From contig CM056995.1 of the NCBI GenBank assembly GCA_029891345.1, forward strand, positions 217,376,547 through 217,440,546: a stretch of 64,000 nucleotides of DNA, given 5' to 3'. This DNA comes from Dryococelus australis. Its lineage: Eukaryota > Arthropoda > Insecta > Phasmatodea > Phasmatidae. Made by a program: the position numbers and the translations under genes. The notes beneath the pieces are model-generated. The model did no database searches. It saw nothing but the letters and a program-made list of their open reading frames with translations, and was not told the DNA's origin. Position 1 is the first letter of the stretch, and each line of letters starts with the position of its first letter. Below, one piece after another: positions 1-12,149 of this stretch.

Positions 1-1415
1 CTCTAGATGTTAATGAAAATATAAACCTACTTAGTCATTGCTAAGTTATGCTGCAGAATGCGTACTTTCCCACTTACGTATTTGTGTAAATATTACAACC
101 ACATAGCACTAAAAACACACGAATTAAGTATTTACATCGTGATGTTAGTGTTTTTTACACCAACATTAAAATCTGTAATTTAACCCATACATTGTTGTTA
201 ATTAAACCGCACAGTCGCGTTTTTAACCACAGACTTGTAGTCCTGTCTGGATCCCTAAGTACATTTGTTAAAAATAGCACGCTGTATGTTTTTTTTTTTT
301 TTTTTTGCAAAATACGCAACAAAAATGTAAAATTACCCCAAAAAATGTATGTGCAATTTTACAATTTTTTTTACACTACTTTGGCAGACAATACTCGTGC
401 CGTTGCCACTTTTAGTTTACGAATGGCGTAATTTATTTGGGCAATTTTATTGGTCGCGTAATTTAACCGCAGTTATTTCATACAAACCAAAGCATTTGAG
501 AGAGTAAGAACAATGGTCAAGGATAAGAAAAGCTATTTGATAGGCAGTTTTATGCAAATATCAATTAAAATACACTTTGTATAAAATAACAGACGTGAAA
601 GCTAAAAAGAAAAAGTATACTATGCCACCGCCATCAAAATTGAAAATATGTAAGCAAGCACGTGTTTCTACAATCTCAGAAGAGTAAAATACATAATCGT
701 TTATTGTGTATTTACGCGCAATGCACATGTAATAAACATTCTGTTCAAATATGCAACAGTCGATTTAATTCTGAAGTTTTAAGGGTTGGTGCACATTATA
801 AAACATAGGTATAGCTAATAGGACATAGCAGTATAACTTTCACACTACTAGACTTCTTGTGCGAAATTTATTCACAATTGAATGAATATTAATGTATTAT
901 TTTTGGCCAATAAAATTTGGCGCCGAGTCTTACGTCAGTTAACAGTGCTAGTAAACAAATGATTTTAGAAATAGATTGTGATATTGTGTGGAAAATGTAC
1001 AATTATTTAAAATTTTTAGCATATTTGCTTTTCTTTGAAATCTTTTGTTTTTGCGATCGTGAAGATGTGAGATTGCGTTAAAGCATTCCTGCTAGTGAAT
1101 TGTCGCCTGGTCTTTCCTCTAAATGTATACCTTGAGACATTTCTTCGTTTCTGTAACATAACTGTGCCTTCATTTAAAATAAACAAGTACGTCGGAAATC
1201 TTAAACTCTCTTCTGTTTGGCTGTTATAATAAATTAAATATAATGATTTCCTTTGTACACTGTCAGGAACTCTAATACGCACAACCTGTTACGCACATCT
1301 GTGAATCAATAGATTGGAAAGCATGGTGGTCAATTCTGGTTTACGCAACCTATGTTCTGTGATTACAGTCATGCTTTCAATGTGAACATAGCTTAAGCCG
1401 GTAGAACCTAGACCT
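1..1415. other. No gene recognised
   Basis: This AT-rich stretch has only short open frames with low-complexity composition. One contains a run of about 18 T at 289-306. I see no recognisable protein domain, inverted repeat or RNA gene. Confidence 0.5.
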
Positions 1416-1660
1416 CGGGTGTCTTCGGTAATAAGTCGGGTGTCTTCGGTAAGTAGTCGGGTGTCTTCGGCAAGTACTCGGGTGTCTTCGGTAAATGTTA
1501 CGGTGGCTTGGGCAAATATTCTGGTATCTTCGGCAAGTGTTAAGGTGTCTTTGGCAAGTATTAGGGTATTTTCGGAAATATTCGGGTGTCTTGGGAAAAT
1601 ATTCTGGTGTCTTCCGCTAGTATTCGGGTATTTTCGGCAAGTATTCGGGTTTTGTTCGTC
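1416..1660. repeat. 21-bp degenerate minisatellite
   Basis: About eleven head-to-tail copies of a 21-bp unit of the form GGGTGTCTTCGGTAAGTAxTC can be read. The first four are nearly identical and later ones diverge. Because 21 is a multiple of three, the array stays open in frames on both strands and produces two artificial ORFs (1289-1750 - and 1419-1721 +) with 7-residue repeats. I see no reason to call either a gene. Confidence 0.85.
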
Positions 1661-1920
1661 AAGTGTTCGTTGTTCCTGCCTGGCGCCAGGAGCGGTCGGC
1701 CACGTGCTTAACTGGCAATGAACTGGGCTCGAGTGTCGCAAGCGCGCCACTGGCCACTTTCCAAAGCTTTCTCCACCTCACTCGATGTCCATAATGTTTC
1801 AGCAACTCTTCGGATGACACTACTTCCGTGTCTCCGGCCAGCTCCACAGAGCAACTAAAGCAGAGAGGCCACACTGCTATGTATTGCGTCGAACTCTTGT
1901 TTTGAGATACAAAATGTAGC

Positions 1921-2160
1921 TATAGGCTCTTCACAGTAAAGTGAGAAGTTTCGAGGCCCTAGTTACTTATTCATTTCAGCCGTATTTTATACTTTAACTA
2001 AATTTTTAAATAAATAATGAAATGTAAGTAATAAATACAATGTGTTTATTCCACCGCACTCTAAAGTTAACATCTAAGACTATAATAAAATATATTTATT
2101 GACTATTATCCCAAATGAGAAAGCTTTCAAAAGTGCTCACTTTACCGTGAATAGCCTATA
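1921..2160. mobile_element. Short TIR element, family A (copy 1)
   Basis: A 240-bp non-autonomous element. The left end reads TATAGGCTcTTCACaGTAAA and the right end is its inverted counterpart (CTCACTTTACCGTGAATAGCCTATA). The TA at each end fits a TA target-site preference, as in Tc1/mariner-type MITEs, but that assignment is inference. The interior contains the phrase GAGGCCCTAGTTACTTATTC, shared with copies at 2972, 12321 and 50545. It has no coding capacity. Confidence 0.85.
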
Positions 2161-2698
2161 GCAACATTCGTCAAAGAGCATCAGTACGATGAAAAGATAT
2201 GAATTCAGGTATTGGCTACCCTAATGAGACAATCTAATGGAACCCATCTTCTTCATGGTAAAACTTTTCTAGGTAACAACATTTGTTTTAAGTTTTTTTT
2301 TTCCTACTGTTCGTCCAGTTGAAAACTGGTATACATTTTTTTGGGTGTTGATTTCCAATAATTTGTACAATGAGGCATAAATACTGGTGACTTCACACTG
2401 TCTCAGACACCTTTGTATTTTCAACATCCATATAGCAAACCAAATCGAAAATCAACAATCTCGTCTCACTAAACGTAACAGCAGGAAAGGCACAAAGCAA
2501 GTGGACCAGGGCACCAACTGTGCAACTATCGAGTGAAGTCACAAAATTGTTGTGTAATTTGTTATATATTGAAAGCGAAATTACTTTTCTAACCACCTCG
2601 CAGTAATAAACTGAGCAAATACATTTTGTTTGTTTTTAAGTTCATAAATATCCATCGTGTTCTTGGAATTGGCAACGCGGCTGTGACCTGAAAAAATA

Positions 2699-2970
2699 GT
2701 GGCTCGCAAGGGCCAATGGTGTGGCACCCCTGGCCAGCTACGCGCCTTCTACCATCCAGATTTGCGGCACGTTGATTCCTTTACGGCTGGATTTTCTCGT
2801 TTTACCGAGAGAGGTAGCGCTTCGGACACGCCTTCCGGAGGACCTGGGTTCGAATCCCGGTCGGACATCCTGATTCCGGTTCCCCGTTCCTGCTCCTCTG
2901 GGTAGCGTGTTCCATCTCCAACGTTCTCGCTGTCAATGAGAAGTTGATTCCCTTCCTACATACCCACTTT
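2699..2970 (+). mobile_element. tRNA-derived SINE, second family
   Basis: This resembles a Pol III SINE. A box-B-like GGTTCGAATCC lies near 2849, preceded by GAGAGGTAGCGCTTCGGACA, which resembles a box A region, and followed by GGTCGGACATCCTGATTCCGG. The tRNA-like part is not a clean cloverleaf, so it is not called as a tRNA gene. It differs from the SINE family at 16427, 18959, 51297 and 52083. The 5' boundary is uncertain. It ends just before the TIR element at 2972. Confidence 0.6.
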
Positions 2971-2971
2971 C

Positions 2972-3208
2972 TATAGTCTATTCACGGTAAAGTGAGAACT
3001 TTTGAAAGCCCCCTCATTTGGAATAATAGTCAATAAATAGATTTAATTTTATCCTTACACGGTAACTGAGTGCAATGGAATATATACACTGTGTTTATTA
3101 CTCACATAACAATATTTATTTCAAAAACGTAGTTAAAGTATGGTAATGGCTGAAAGGAATAAGTAACTAGGGCCTCAAAAGTGCTCACTTTACTGTGAAC
3201 AGACTATA
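2972..3208. mobile_element. Short TIR element, family A (copy 2)
   Basis: A 237-bp element with ends TATAGTCTATTCACGGTAAA and its inverted counterpart CTCACTTTACTGTGAACAGACTATA. Its interior is the reverse orientation of the copy at 1921 (AAGTAACTAGGGCCTC near the right end). It is non-coding and only about 0.8 kb from copy 1. Confidence 0.85.
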
Positions 3209-6003
3209 CGTACCTACATACCTGTCAAGTGGCCTACTCGTTGACTTCCTGCCTGAAACAGTTTTATCTATTGTGAAGCTAAACAAGAGAACTCTCGAGG
3301 GCAAAGCGATCCATCTTTATGTTATCAACGATATGAGCGGGCGAGACAAGTGTGGTCATTTAATACGTCTCTGTTTAACATTAAAAAAAACTGACTTTTA
3401 AGTTTATATTGCCCCAATTCTTTATTCTTCGTGTAAAACGGCAGAATTTTAAATACTGCTTTACTGGCTTGTACAAGCATCTAGTAAATTATCTCAAGTT
3501 AGCATGGTTGAATAATACTATAAAATAATAATTTAATATTTCTAGGGAAAACTTGCCCTCCCTTGCCCAAATTCATATACCTGTCATCTATAAAGTTTAA
3601 ATATGAAAATGGCGCGTTCATCAAACGTTCAATCACATCTACGCTCTCTTCGTTGAGCAGCATGTAACAATGAGGGGACTTTACGCAATGACCATTGCAG
3701 TCATACAATAAGTTTTTTAATCCAAAAAGACATAAGTGCCTTATTAATATTGCTTGATATTACAGTGTCTGATAAATCAGGCTAAATAATTTAGTTACAA
3801 GAACTGTTTTATAATGTTTAACTTTTTTCCCATAAACACGCCTGTTTCTTCAACTCACACAACGTGTAACAAATATTTGATGGTTTAATACAAAAAATAT
3901 AAGTGCTAAACCGATTCAAAACGTAACAAATCCTACTTTTATGGTGGCACGTTTAAAAAAGCCGCATTATCCTACACATAGATTGTAGATTGTAGTGGTT
4001 GCCACGTTCATAGCGTTATTTAGACTGTCGCTCATCATATACGTGTACTCGACATTCTAAATCTAAGTATTCCCTAAGGTATTTTTGCGTTCAATGTCAA
4101 GTCTGAGGCGAACAATATTAATAACCAATTACTATGGATATGTCAACTTCGCGTTATTATTTGGAACCACGTTGACCTCCACAGTACTGTATACACTCGA
4201 GCTGGCGTCGTTTCTCCGTTGCCTGCTTTATAGTTGTGAAGCCACGCCCTTTCTGACTAAACTGCATGTGATTGAAGCACACAGTTGTGAAGCGTTCATT
4301 TATAGGCTCAGAGTTACCCAGGGCGTGTCAAATAAAGCATGGTCCAATGACAAACATGTTGCGAAGATACACGTGTTTGAAGTTGAACTTGTCCTCAAAT
4401 AATAACGCGAATTTTGTAGGTCTCTACCAATTACTGACGAAATTGCAGTGTTTCTGTGATATATAGTGGCTGATGATGCGTACATTTTTGCTGTTAGGAG
4501 TAACGCCTGCGTCGTAGCACTGCGTTGTAGCATACCTTTACTTTAACGTCTAATATCAGCGTGTGAGTTCTCACCACACGATTTTTAAGTATTAATGAAC
4601 GCATACTGGAGTAGGTGGACGTGCTTGCTAAGGCTTCTCGTTTGCGTGTCCAGGAACCGGACTAGTAACGTTTTGCTCCAATCTCCAGAACTGGCGATCT
4701 CGTACATTTAATTTTAGACCCCCGCCCATCACCTGGCTAATAAGGGTGGTGGTGATTTACACGCGTAATTCCCTCAGTTTACATTGGAATACGTTAAACA
4801 CGTCAAACGTTTTCCGCAATTCGCACAATAAAAGTCGTTGGCCAAAGGCAATGCCTTGTCGAGCCATGAAGCTCTCCTGTACAAATGTTTCTGCCGCCCA
4901 TCTTAATCGAGTCAAAAGGTTTTCCATTACATTTCACAATTTCTCTCACTACCTCCAAAACGTCCTTCTAGTGGAAATCAGCCGTTCTGGCGATGTCCTT
5001 TTACTGGAGATAATATGATAATATTTTTACTTCATAGCTCCACAGCATGATCAAATAATGTGGGTAAAGACGAAAAAGACATTTATTAGGGTTTCCTGTG
5101 TTTATTCGAGCAATACTGGACGCGATGATTTAGGTACAGACAACGTAATATATGTCTCAGTATTACGATGCTTGTAATACCTAGGGTACTTTTTGGCTAC
5201 TACCAGAAAATTCTGTGCGTTATTAAAATAGAACTCTGTTTTTTTACTTCTTATGAATTAACTTCAAGCGCATGAAGTATGCCATTCAATTGGCCTTCTG
5301 GAACGAGCTAACATCACCACCTCTTTTGCCATTCTCATCAATCATTTTCATACTCTTTAATATACTCGTAAATAAAACGGAAAATTTTACTGCGATGTGC
5401 ACTTCATATTCGGAAACACGCATCTCGTAATTAATAAAGACAAAGCTTCTCTCAATGCACAGAAAAAGAGTCTTTCCATATTTTCTCTAGAATTGGGAAT
5501 CGAGTACCAAGATCACCAAACAAAAACGGGTTTGCACTACTACACATGAACAGTTTTCTGTATAACGTTTCAAATGCCTAATTCCACCCTTTTTAATAAA
5601 AATGTGTTCAATATTCTCATTTACAATATGTAGAATTACATCCGAAAATAAACGGCCACTGTGAGCAGTCAAGCGTCGGTACACAACGCAAAATCGTTGT
5701 TAAAACACGTAACTATCTCACATCATCGACAAAGCACGGCCATACATGTAACGCTCACATCACCACCAACATCGTAAAAAGAAATGTGGATTTATATAAA
5801 TCATTGTATTTCAGTCTATGCCATCAAATCAATATAAAAATATTTTTAATTTCAATTCCGTTAAAAAATATTCATAAAACGATGAGCACTTTATTTACAT
5901 TATATCAATAAATTCAAATAATTTTTCGCCTTTATATTGCCGATATTGCAATTGGCAATTAAACAAAATCGAATCGGAAAGAAATCAAGCGTTTTGTTTA
6001 CTC
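3209..6003. other. No gene recognised
   Basis: Open frames here are all under about 105 codons, overlap on both strands and show no recognisable domains. No clear repeat ends or RNA genes were found. This may be intergenic or old decayed repeat sequence. Confidence 0.45.
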
Positions 6004-6004
6004 C

Positions 6005-6260
6005 TAGCCAGTGCGCGGACTGACCTGTGCGCGGGATCCAGATGGGGTTGACGTGAGAGGACGCCTGCCGACGGCTGTGGGTGGCTGTGGGTCGAAGACT
6101 GAGCCGCGTGAGCTACGGCGAAGTGAGAGCGAGCAGGCCACTTTCTCTCCGACACGCGGCGGTGTCAAACCTCCTTCCAGGACGTTGCTGCACGTGGGGC
6201 GAGACACCTCGACGCCGCCGGCGGAAATAAGCCATAAGGTCATCCACTACCCGGGTATTT
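6005..6260. other. GC-rich island of unknown origin
   Basis: About 250 bp of GC- and CpG-rich sequence (many CG dinucleotides, e.g. GTGCGCGG, GACGCCGCCGGCGG) sits in very AT-rich surroundings. Overlapping frames are open on both strands, as expected for stop-poor GC-rich DNA, and no domain is recognisable. It could be an LTR or LINE 5' fragment, or a CpG promoter remnant. Confidence 0.4.
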
Positions 6261-6343
6261 ACTTTTCTTCGGCACTCCCTTTCCTTCTGTAGTCCACTCA
6301 TCGTTATAGGCTGCCCACTTTTGAAAGCCTTGTCAAAGATATA

Positions 6344-7560
6344 TTATCTATTCACGGTTAATTCAGCCTTTACTGAAGACCTGCTAAAGTTCTACTTCCA
6401 AGATATTACTCCGCCTCGTGCAAACTAAGCTTAACTAAGTCTGGAAAATTACATCAAAGGAGAACGCACCGAATTCGTGCGCAATCATGATTTTTTATAA
6501 GAATTATTTCTCACTAGTCGCTACCGACATACCTATTTTCTTCCTGTTTTTTATTCAAATTATTTATAAATGAAGCATTATAGTTATTTATAGATAAAAT
6601 ATTAATAAAATTTTAATTTAACAGAAAAAAAAAGATTAGCATTTATGAACAGAAGTACAAAACCCTTGATATATGACGTATTTAGAAAATAACCAAACAC
6701 GTCATACATGGGGAGATTTTTCAAATCTTTGATTCTAAAAGAGTGAAGAAACTGCGAATAGACGATACTTCTCTGTCAGGTTTGTATCCTTCCATCATAT
6801 ATAGAATTATCATTGCTAAAGTCTGTTCACGATAAATAAGCACTTTTGAAATCAACCTTGGAAAAAAGTCACTGCCCCTACCTGCATATGTTTTAACGGA
6901 CGCACGAAGTGACATGCGTCCAGTAAAGTTGGTGACGATGAATGGGAAGTAGTTCCGTATCTTAACGTCGAATAAAAAGTGTTATGCAACCATTTATGAT
7001 AACGTCAATTATTTCTTTCGCTTTCTGCGTTTTTTAATTCATCGAAGTGTAGAAATTAGATGATTAGTTAAATATTTACTTTTCTAATAATTTAACTGCT
7101 TCACTTGACCGGCGCTTGAATAAAGTAATGAGGCCCGTGACAATGTTAATCTTACATATGGCGGAAGAATACACGACGCGCATACAAGTAGACCTTAAGC
7201 AGGGCTTTCAGAAGTGCTAATTTTACCATGGACAGCCTATATTAACCCTCTCACATTATTTACGCGCCTTGAAATATGGGAAATTGTTGGAAATGTAAAT
7301 ATGTCAATAATATTGGCAGTTATTACTCTAATGTGCATAAAATAGACAGAAAAAAATTTTGAATCAAAGTTTAGTTGCCACTAGCCTGAAAGGTACACTT
7401 TGAATACAGTGTTGACATACGGCACTACTTTTCGTGTTTCGTTACCAACTTAACAGGGAACAATGCGAGTCAATGTATCCGTTAAAGTACGTGCTTTACT
7501 GAAGTGCAGTTTCTCATAGTTTTATTTCAATGCGCAGTTAACCGTGAACCATTCATACCT
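6344..7560. mobile_element. Decayed family-B TIR element interrupted by a younger copy
   Basis: The left end (CTATTCACGGTTAATTCAGCC, followed by CCTGCTAAAGTTCTACTT) and the right-hand part (GTTACCAACTTAACAGG ... GCAGTTAACCGTGAACC) match the two halves of the longer TIR family seen intact at 59896-60324. Between them sits a complete relative at 6817-7241, so the outer copy looks split by the inner one. A further left-end-like segment (CCCTGCTAAAGTTCTACTTT) follows at about 7575. Boundaries are approximate. Confidence 0.5.
6817..7241. mobile_element. Long TIR element, family B (copy 1)
   Basis: A 425-bp element starting TAAAGTCTGTTCACGATAAA and ending TTTTACCATGGACAGCCTATA. The interior contains AAGTCACTGCCCCTACCTGC and GTGACATGCGTCCAGTAAAG, shared with copies at 21479 and (inverted) 59896. 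It shares terminal sequence with family A but has a different, longer interior and no ORF. Confidence 0.8.
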
Positions 7561-7929
7561 GCAACTTTTCTGAAGCCCTGCTAAAGTTCTACTTTCATGC
7601 TATTCCTCCACCTCGTGCAAACAAAACCTAACCATTTCTAACAAGAAGTTACTGAGCCTACTTTCCTCAACATGGCTGCAATTAATTTTTAAATAACTTG
7701 TAAGCTGAGTTGGTATGTAGGATTTGTCGTCTCGTTGGAAACAACGTTATTAGAGATAAAATCAAAAATTTATGCAACAGTTCTGATACAATTGCAAATG
7801 CACGACCTGGGACTCGAACGCAGAAAATCTCGTACCATAAACTAGTGTGAAATCATTTGCATTACGTAGGGCGTATTTGAGAATAGTCTTCAAATTTAAT
7901 TAACTTAACTTTTCGAATGATAGAGTTTA

Positions 7930-10880
7930 CTAACCTAAAATATTTACAGGGTTGTCATTTTGAAAATAAGTGATTGAGATACTTAAAACATGTAAGTTCG
8001 AATGACCTACTATAGCGCTACTTGTGGGAATAATTCGGCGAAAATCGGTTAATTGGTCCCTGAGATATATCATAAAAACTAAATTATTTTAATGTGACGA
8101 TCTTCATAAATGGAGGACAAACAATTATGTATTATCGCATTCGATGATTGTACACTGCCACTATACAAAGTAAAGCCAAATCGAGTACATAGTTTCGTGT
8201 ACAGCACACTAAGATTATAGGAGATTATATACGTCATTCTGAAAATAAGTGCCTGTCACACTTAAAATACATATATTTACACGACCTACCCCAATACAAC
8301 TCTTTCGCCAAATTTTTCAATGATGTATTGATTGTTTCCCAAGATATGAAATAAAAACTTTATTTTTATTGTGAGCCTAACTTACAAAATATCAAAGAAA
8401 TGAGGCTCTGTATAGACAAATTTGATGGTTGTAATTTATACTGACAGTAAACATAGTTAAAATGGAATTTGTTTCGTTAGTAAAAGATACTGAGCTAAAA
8501 TGTTTATATAGACACCATTTTGAAAATAAGTGCCTAACCTACTTAAAACATAGCAATTCACATCACCTGCTGAAGCGTAGATTGTTTCTCAAAATCTGGT
8601 AGGAATCTGCCTAATGTATCCCGAGATACTACAAAAATCTTAATTTTTTCATGTGATATATCTTACAAAATGGCGAACAAAATATGCTCCAGTTGATAGT
8701 TGTAATAAGTACTGCCAGCATACAAAATTAAGTTGGAACTGATTTAATGGTTTTGACGAAAAAGTATACTGAGCTAAAATGCCTATGTGACCGCCATTTT
8801 GAAAAGAAGTGTCTGACATAATCAAAACACACAAGTTTACAACATCTTCTGCAGTACTACTTGTTCGCCAAATTTGATAGGAACGGGTCAATTATTTCTC
8901 AAAATATGACATAAAAATTATTTTTATTCTTGTCGCACTATCTTACAAAACAGCAGAAAAAATATGCTTCTTGTAGTTACATTTCATAGTTGTAATATCT
9001 ACTGCCAGCATAGAAAGTAAGATTGGAATTTATTTCATGGTTAAAACAACATAGCATTCTAAACTAAAATATCTTTGACCGCCATTTCGAAAATCGGCAT
9101 TTGGCATACTAAAACATTCCACTTTACATCATCTGCGACAGTACTACATGTAAGCAAAATTTGGTAGGAATCGGTCAATTTTTCCAGAGATATGTCATAA
9201 AAATATATTTATTCATGTGGCGCTATCTCAGAAAATGGCGGACAAAAGATGCGCAGTGTAGACACAATTGATAGTTGTAATATCTACTGCCAGCAAACAA
9301 TGTTAAGTTGGAATTGATTACATGGTTACGACAATTTAACATTATGTGCTAAAATAATTATATGACCGCGATTTTGAAAATAGTTGTCTGACATACCTGA
9401 AACATTTTATTAAACACTATCTGCTGCAGTACTACTTGTTTGCCAAATTTGGTAGGTATCGGTTCATTGTTTACTTATACATGACATAAACGGCTGACAA
9501 AAGTGGCTATGTGATGCTTGTAATAGATACTTTCAGCATATAGAATTTTGTCGATTGGTTACATGGTAAAGTAGATATACCAAATAAAACTAAAATATTT
9601 GTGTGGCCATTATTTTGTAAATAAGTACCTAATAAAGTTCAATTAATTACTCTTACCTGATCTGGCATAGTATTACTTACTTGCCGAATGGGTGAGAATT
9701 GATTTTGATAGTGTTACGTGCTGCAGCTGGCGCCGACTCAGCTGCCCCACGCTGTAATTGGAGACCCACCTCGCCCTCCCCTCTTCCTGGAACGATGCGC
9801 TCGCGGCTTCCTGATCTCCCCTTCTGGGAATCCCGTGAATGCCGACAGCGACGAGACTTGCTGGGGTCACAGGCCTCCTCTCGCCTGCTTGAATTTCCAA
9901 CACGTTTAGCGACGACGCAAGAATGTTCTGGTAAGACTGGCTGGCACCTCAGCCCTCAGCGACTCATCACGCGAGTTGGGGAAGATTCTAGGTGGCGGCC
10001 TAAGACACTATATATACTGCCGCAACCAGCGGCCGGCAGTCTTTGATGGAGGCCGTCTGGCCTAGTGTGCACGAGCGAAGTAGAGTGTGAACGACGACTG
10101 GAGATTGCAGGACTACGGCGAGTGAGATGTTCGTGGCTTGAATGGACGAGAGGGAGTGAAAGCGATGAGTGAAGCCTACTGTGCGTGAGGGCGCTTGGAG
10201 GACTCTAGAATATTGCGATTGGCGGGACGTGGACTGAACTGAGGTGGGACTGAATGGAACTGTAATACTGATTTTATTTAAAATATTCGAACTGTCAAAT
10301 ATAGACGCATAAATTATAAAATAATTTAATAGATTAATACACTGTCTATTGGGACTGACCTTTAATTATTTAATTTCATTGATTTCTTTATCGTGATTAT
10401 AAACTTTATTAATTGGCGTCGATTGTGAACAATAAAATAATTTCAATTTACTGTGAGGATTTGAGTTCAGAGAATTTTGCTTTAGTTATTGTAAATAAAA
10501 TAAGGAAATTATAATTAATTATTTTATTTGATTAAGACCTCCGTACCTTAACGGACTTGGTATAGCCCCTTTAATTTCTAGAGAGAGAAATCGTAACAAT
10601 AGTTTTCGAGAAATAATGTGCAAATATTTATTTTTTCATTTGTTGTATCTTCTAAACTGGCGGACTAACAACAATATCCTTTTTTAAATTTGGTGCTTAC
10701 ACTATACTCTACAAGAATAAAAATTCTTGTTTAAATCGGTTTACTGGTTACCAATATATGACATATCACCTTAAATGTTAAAATGGCCGCCAATTTGAAA
10801 GTAAGTGCCTGGCTTGGTATAGAACTATAAAAGTCAGGTGGCCTTACTAAGTACTATATATGTATCGAGCTTGGTGAATT
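7930..10880. repeat. ~280-bp degenerate tandem array
   Basis: Eight decayed units share the anchor CCATTTTGAAAATAAGTGCCT, at about 7956, 8233, 8513, 8792, 9080, 9368, 9609 and 10790. Spacings are about 277-290 bp, with one of 241. The last spacing fits once the LTR at 9712-10598 is removed. Each unit also has a segment like TTTGGTAGGAATCGGTCAAT and an opposed AAAATGGCGGACAAA motif. ORFs such as 8649-8891 are by-products. I know of no function for it. Confidence 0.85.
9712..10598 (+). mobile_element. Solo LTR (Gypsy-type)
   Basis: An 887-bp insertion begins TGTTACG and ends CGTAACA, i.e. TG...CA with a 7-bp terminal inverted repeat. It is flanked by the exact 4-bp duplication ATAG (9708-9711 and 10599-10602). 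It interrupts a unit of the 280-bp array. It is GC-richer than its surroundings, contains a TATA-like CTATATATACTGCC near 10009 and an AATAAA-like signal near 10431. No internal region or second LTR is present, so it is most simply a solo LTR left by LTR-LTR recombination. Strand is inferred from the TATA and polyA order. Confidence 0.85.
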
Positions 10881-11770
10881 GCGGTCAACGCACTCAAAAA
10901 TAAAAATAAAAGAATACACACACACTCAAAAACACACAGGTACAGACAGGAAAGTGATCTCATAAGCCTTTCTTTCCTTCAGAAAGTAGGCTGAAAATAT
11001 TACACTAAATTCACAGCGCACCGCATTCGTGCGCGCTCAGTTTAATAATATTTTGCATGAAAAATATTTCTTACTAGGCATTACCAACACACTTAATTTC
11101 TCTAAGTTTTTATTCAGATTAATTCTTAGCAGCAATTCCTCCAACGGAATTATTTTTCATTGTTTATCTGTTGATTTATTTTTTGTTCTTGTGAGTCAGT
11201 TATAATTTTCCTGGTTTTTTATTTGGATTTTGTTTAGTAATTGCATCTCTTTCTATAACAATCCTTAGACATTTAATACAGCAAGTAACATACGTAAAAT
11301 CTCTGTATTATAGATAAGTATGTTTTTCCTATGTTATTTTATTCTAGTATGTATTAAATGTGATGATAACATTAATTTTAATAATTTACCTTCTTTTATT
11401 TTTTAAACATTTAATTTCATTTTTTTAAGTTTTATTAATTAACATTTAAATCTTTTACTTGATTGATTGGAATATCAAACATATGTTTAACTTTTCATAT
11501 ATGTAGCTAAGCATAACCATGACAATAATTAACAAGGTAGTATATTTTCACGTGTATACGATTAATAAAAGTTTAATAACATTTCCATCAATAAAAATAT
11601 CATTGTAATAATTCAAAAATTGCATATTTGTATTCCATAATTTAAGTTTCATTTTGTATGCTTCATTTCATTATTAGTAGCAGAAGCAATCTTTTCTCCT
11701 ATACTTTTATAATTGGCTAACATAAATTTTTTTCTGGTTGTAAAATGATGCCAGTAATATATTTAGCTTC
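10881..11770. other. No gene recognised
   Basis: This is very AT-rich sequence with no long ORF, clear repeat ends or RNA gene. Confidence 0.4.
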
Positions 11771-11772
11771 GT

Positions 11773-12139
11773 TCTGGGATCTGATTCATTAGTAGGAGCT
11801 AGGAGCCGTACGCTATCTTGGTTGACGTCACAGCCAGGCTCGCGGCGGGGTTGTCAAAATTACCCTTTTTCCCCTCAAATTAGCCCGTAAGGCCTTCAAA
11901 AATTCCAATTTCACCTCCAAAATGACATTATAAATTATTTACTTTACCGAAAAAATCATTTTTTCACCATAAAAATATTTAAAAATATGAAAAATGGTCA
12001 AAGAGGATTCGAAGCTCTGCGATGCGATAGCCAAAAAATCCTCAGAGGAGCAAGAGGATTTGAGGTTATTAGCAGAATGAGCCACTTAACGCTTAGTTCA
12101 GTAAAAGAGGATTCGAGGATATGAGTCAGATCCAGCATA
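11773..12139. mobile_element. Candidate short TIR element
   Basis: CTGGGATCTGATTCATTAGTAGG at the left faces GAGGATATGAGTCAGATCCAG at the right, giving an imperfect inverted repeat of about 20 bp around 365 bp. The interior has several copies of AGAGGATTYGAGG. No target duplication could be fixed, so boundaries are approximate. Confidence 0.45.
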
Positions 12140-12149
12140 TCAGGGTTGA

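Noticed and set aside
1289-1750. 153-codon ORF with 7-residue repeats
   Set aside because: It is the translation of a 21-bp minisatellite that is open on both strands.
2830-2865. Possible tRNA from GGTTCGAATCC
   Set aside because: There is only a box-B match, with no complete cloverleaf; the context fits a second SINE family.
7795-7830. GGGACTCGAAC as an inverted box B (SINE or tRNA)
   Set aside because: No box A or SINE body adjoins it.
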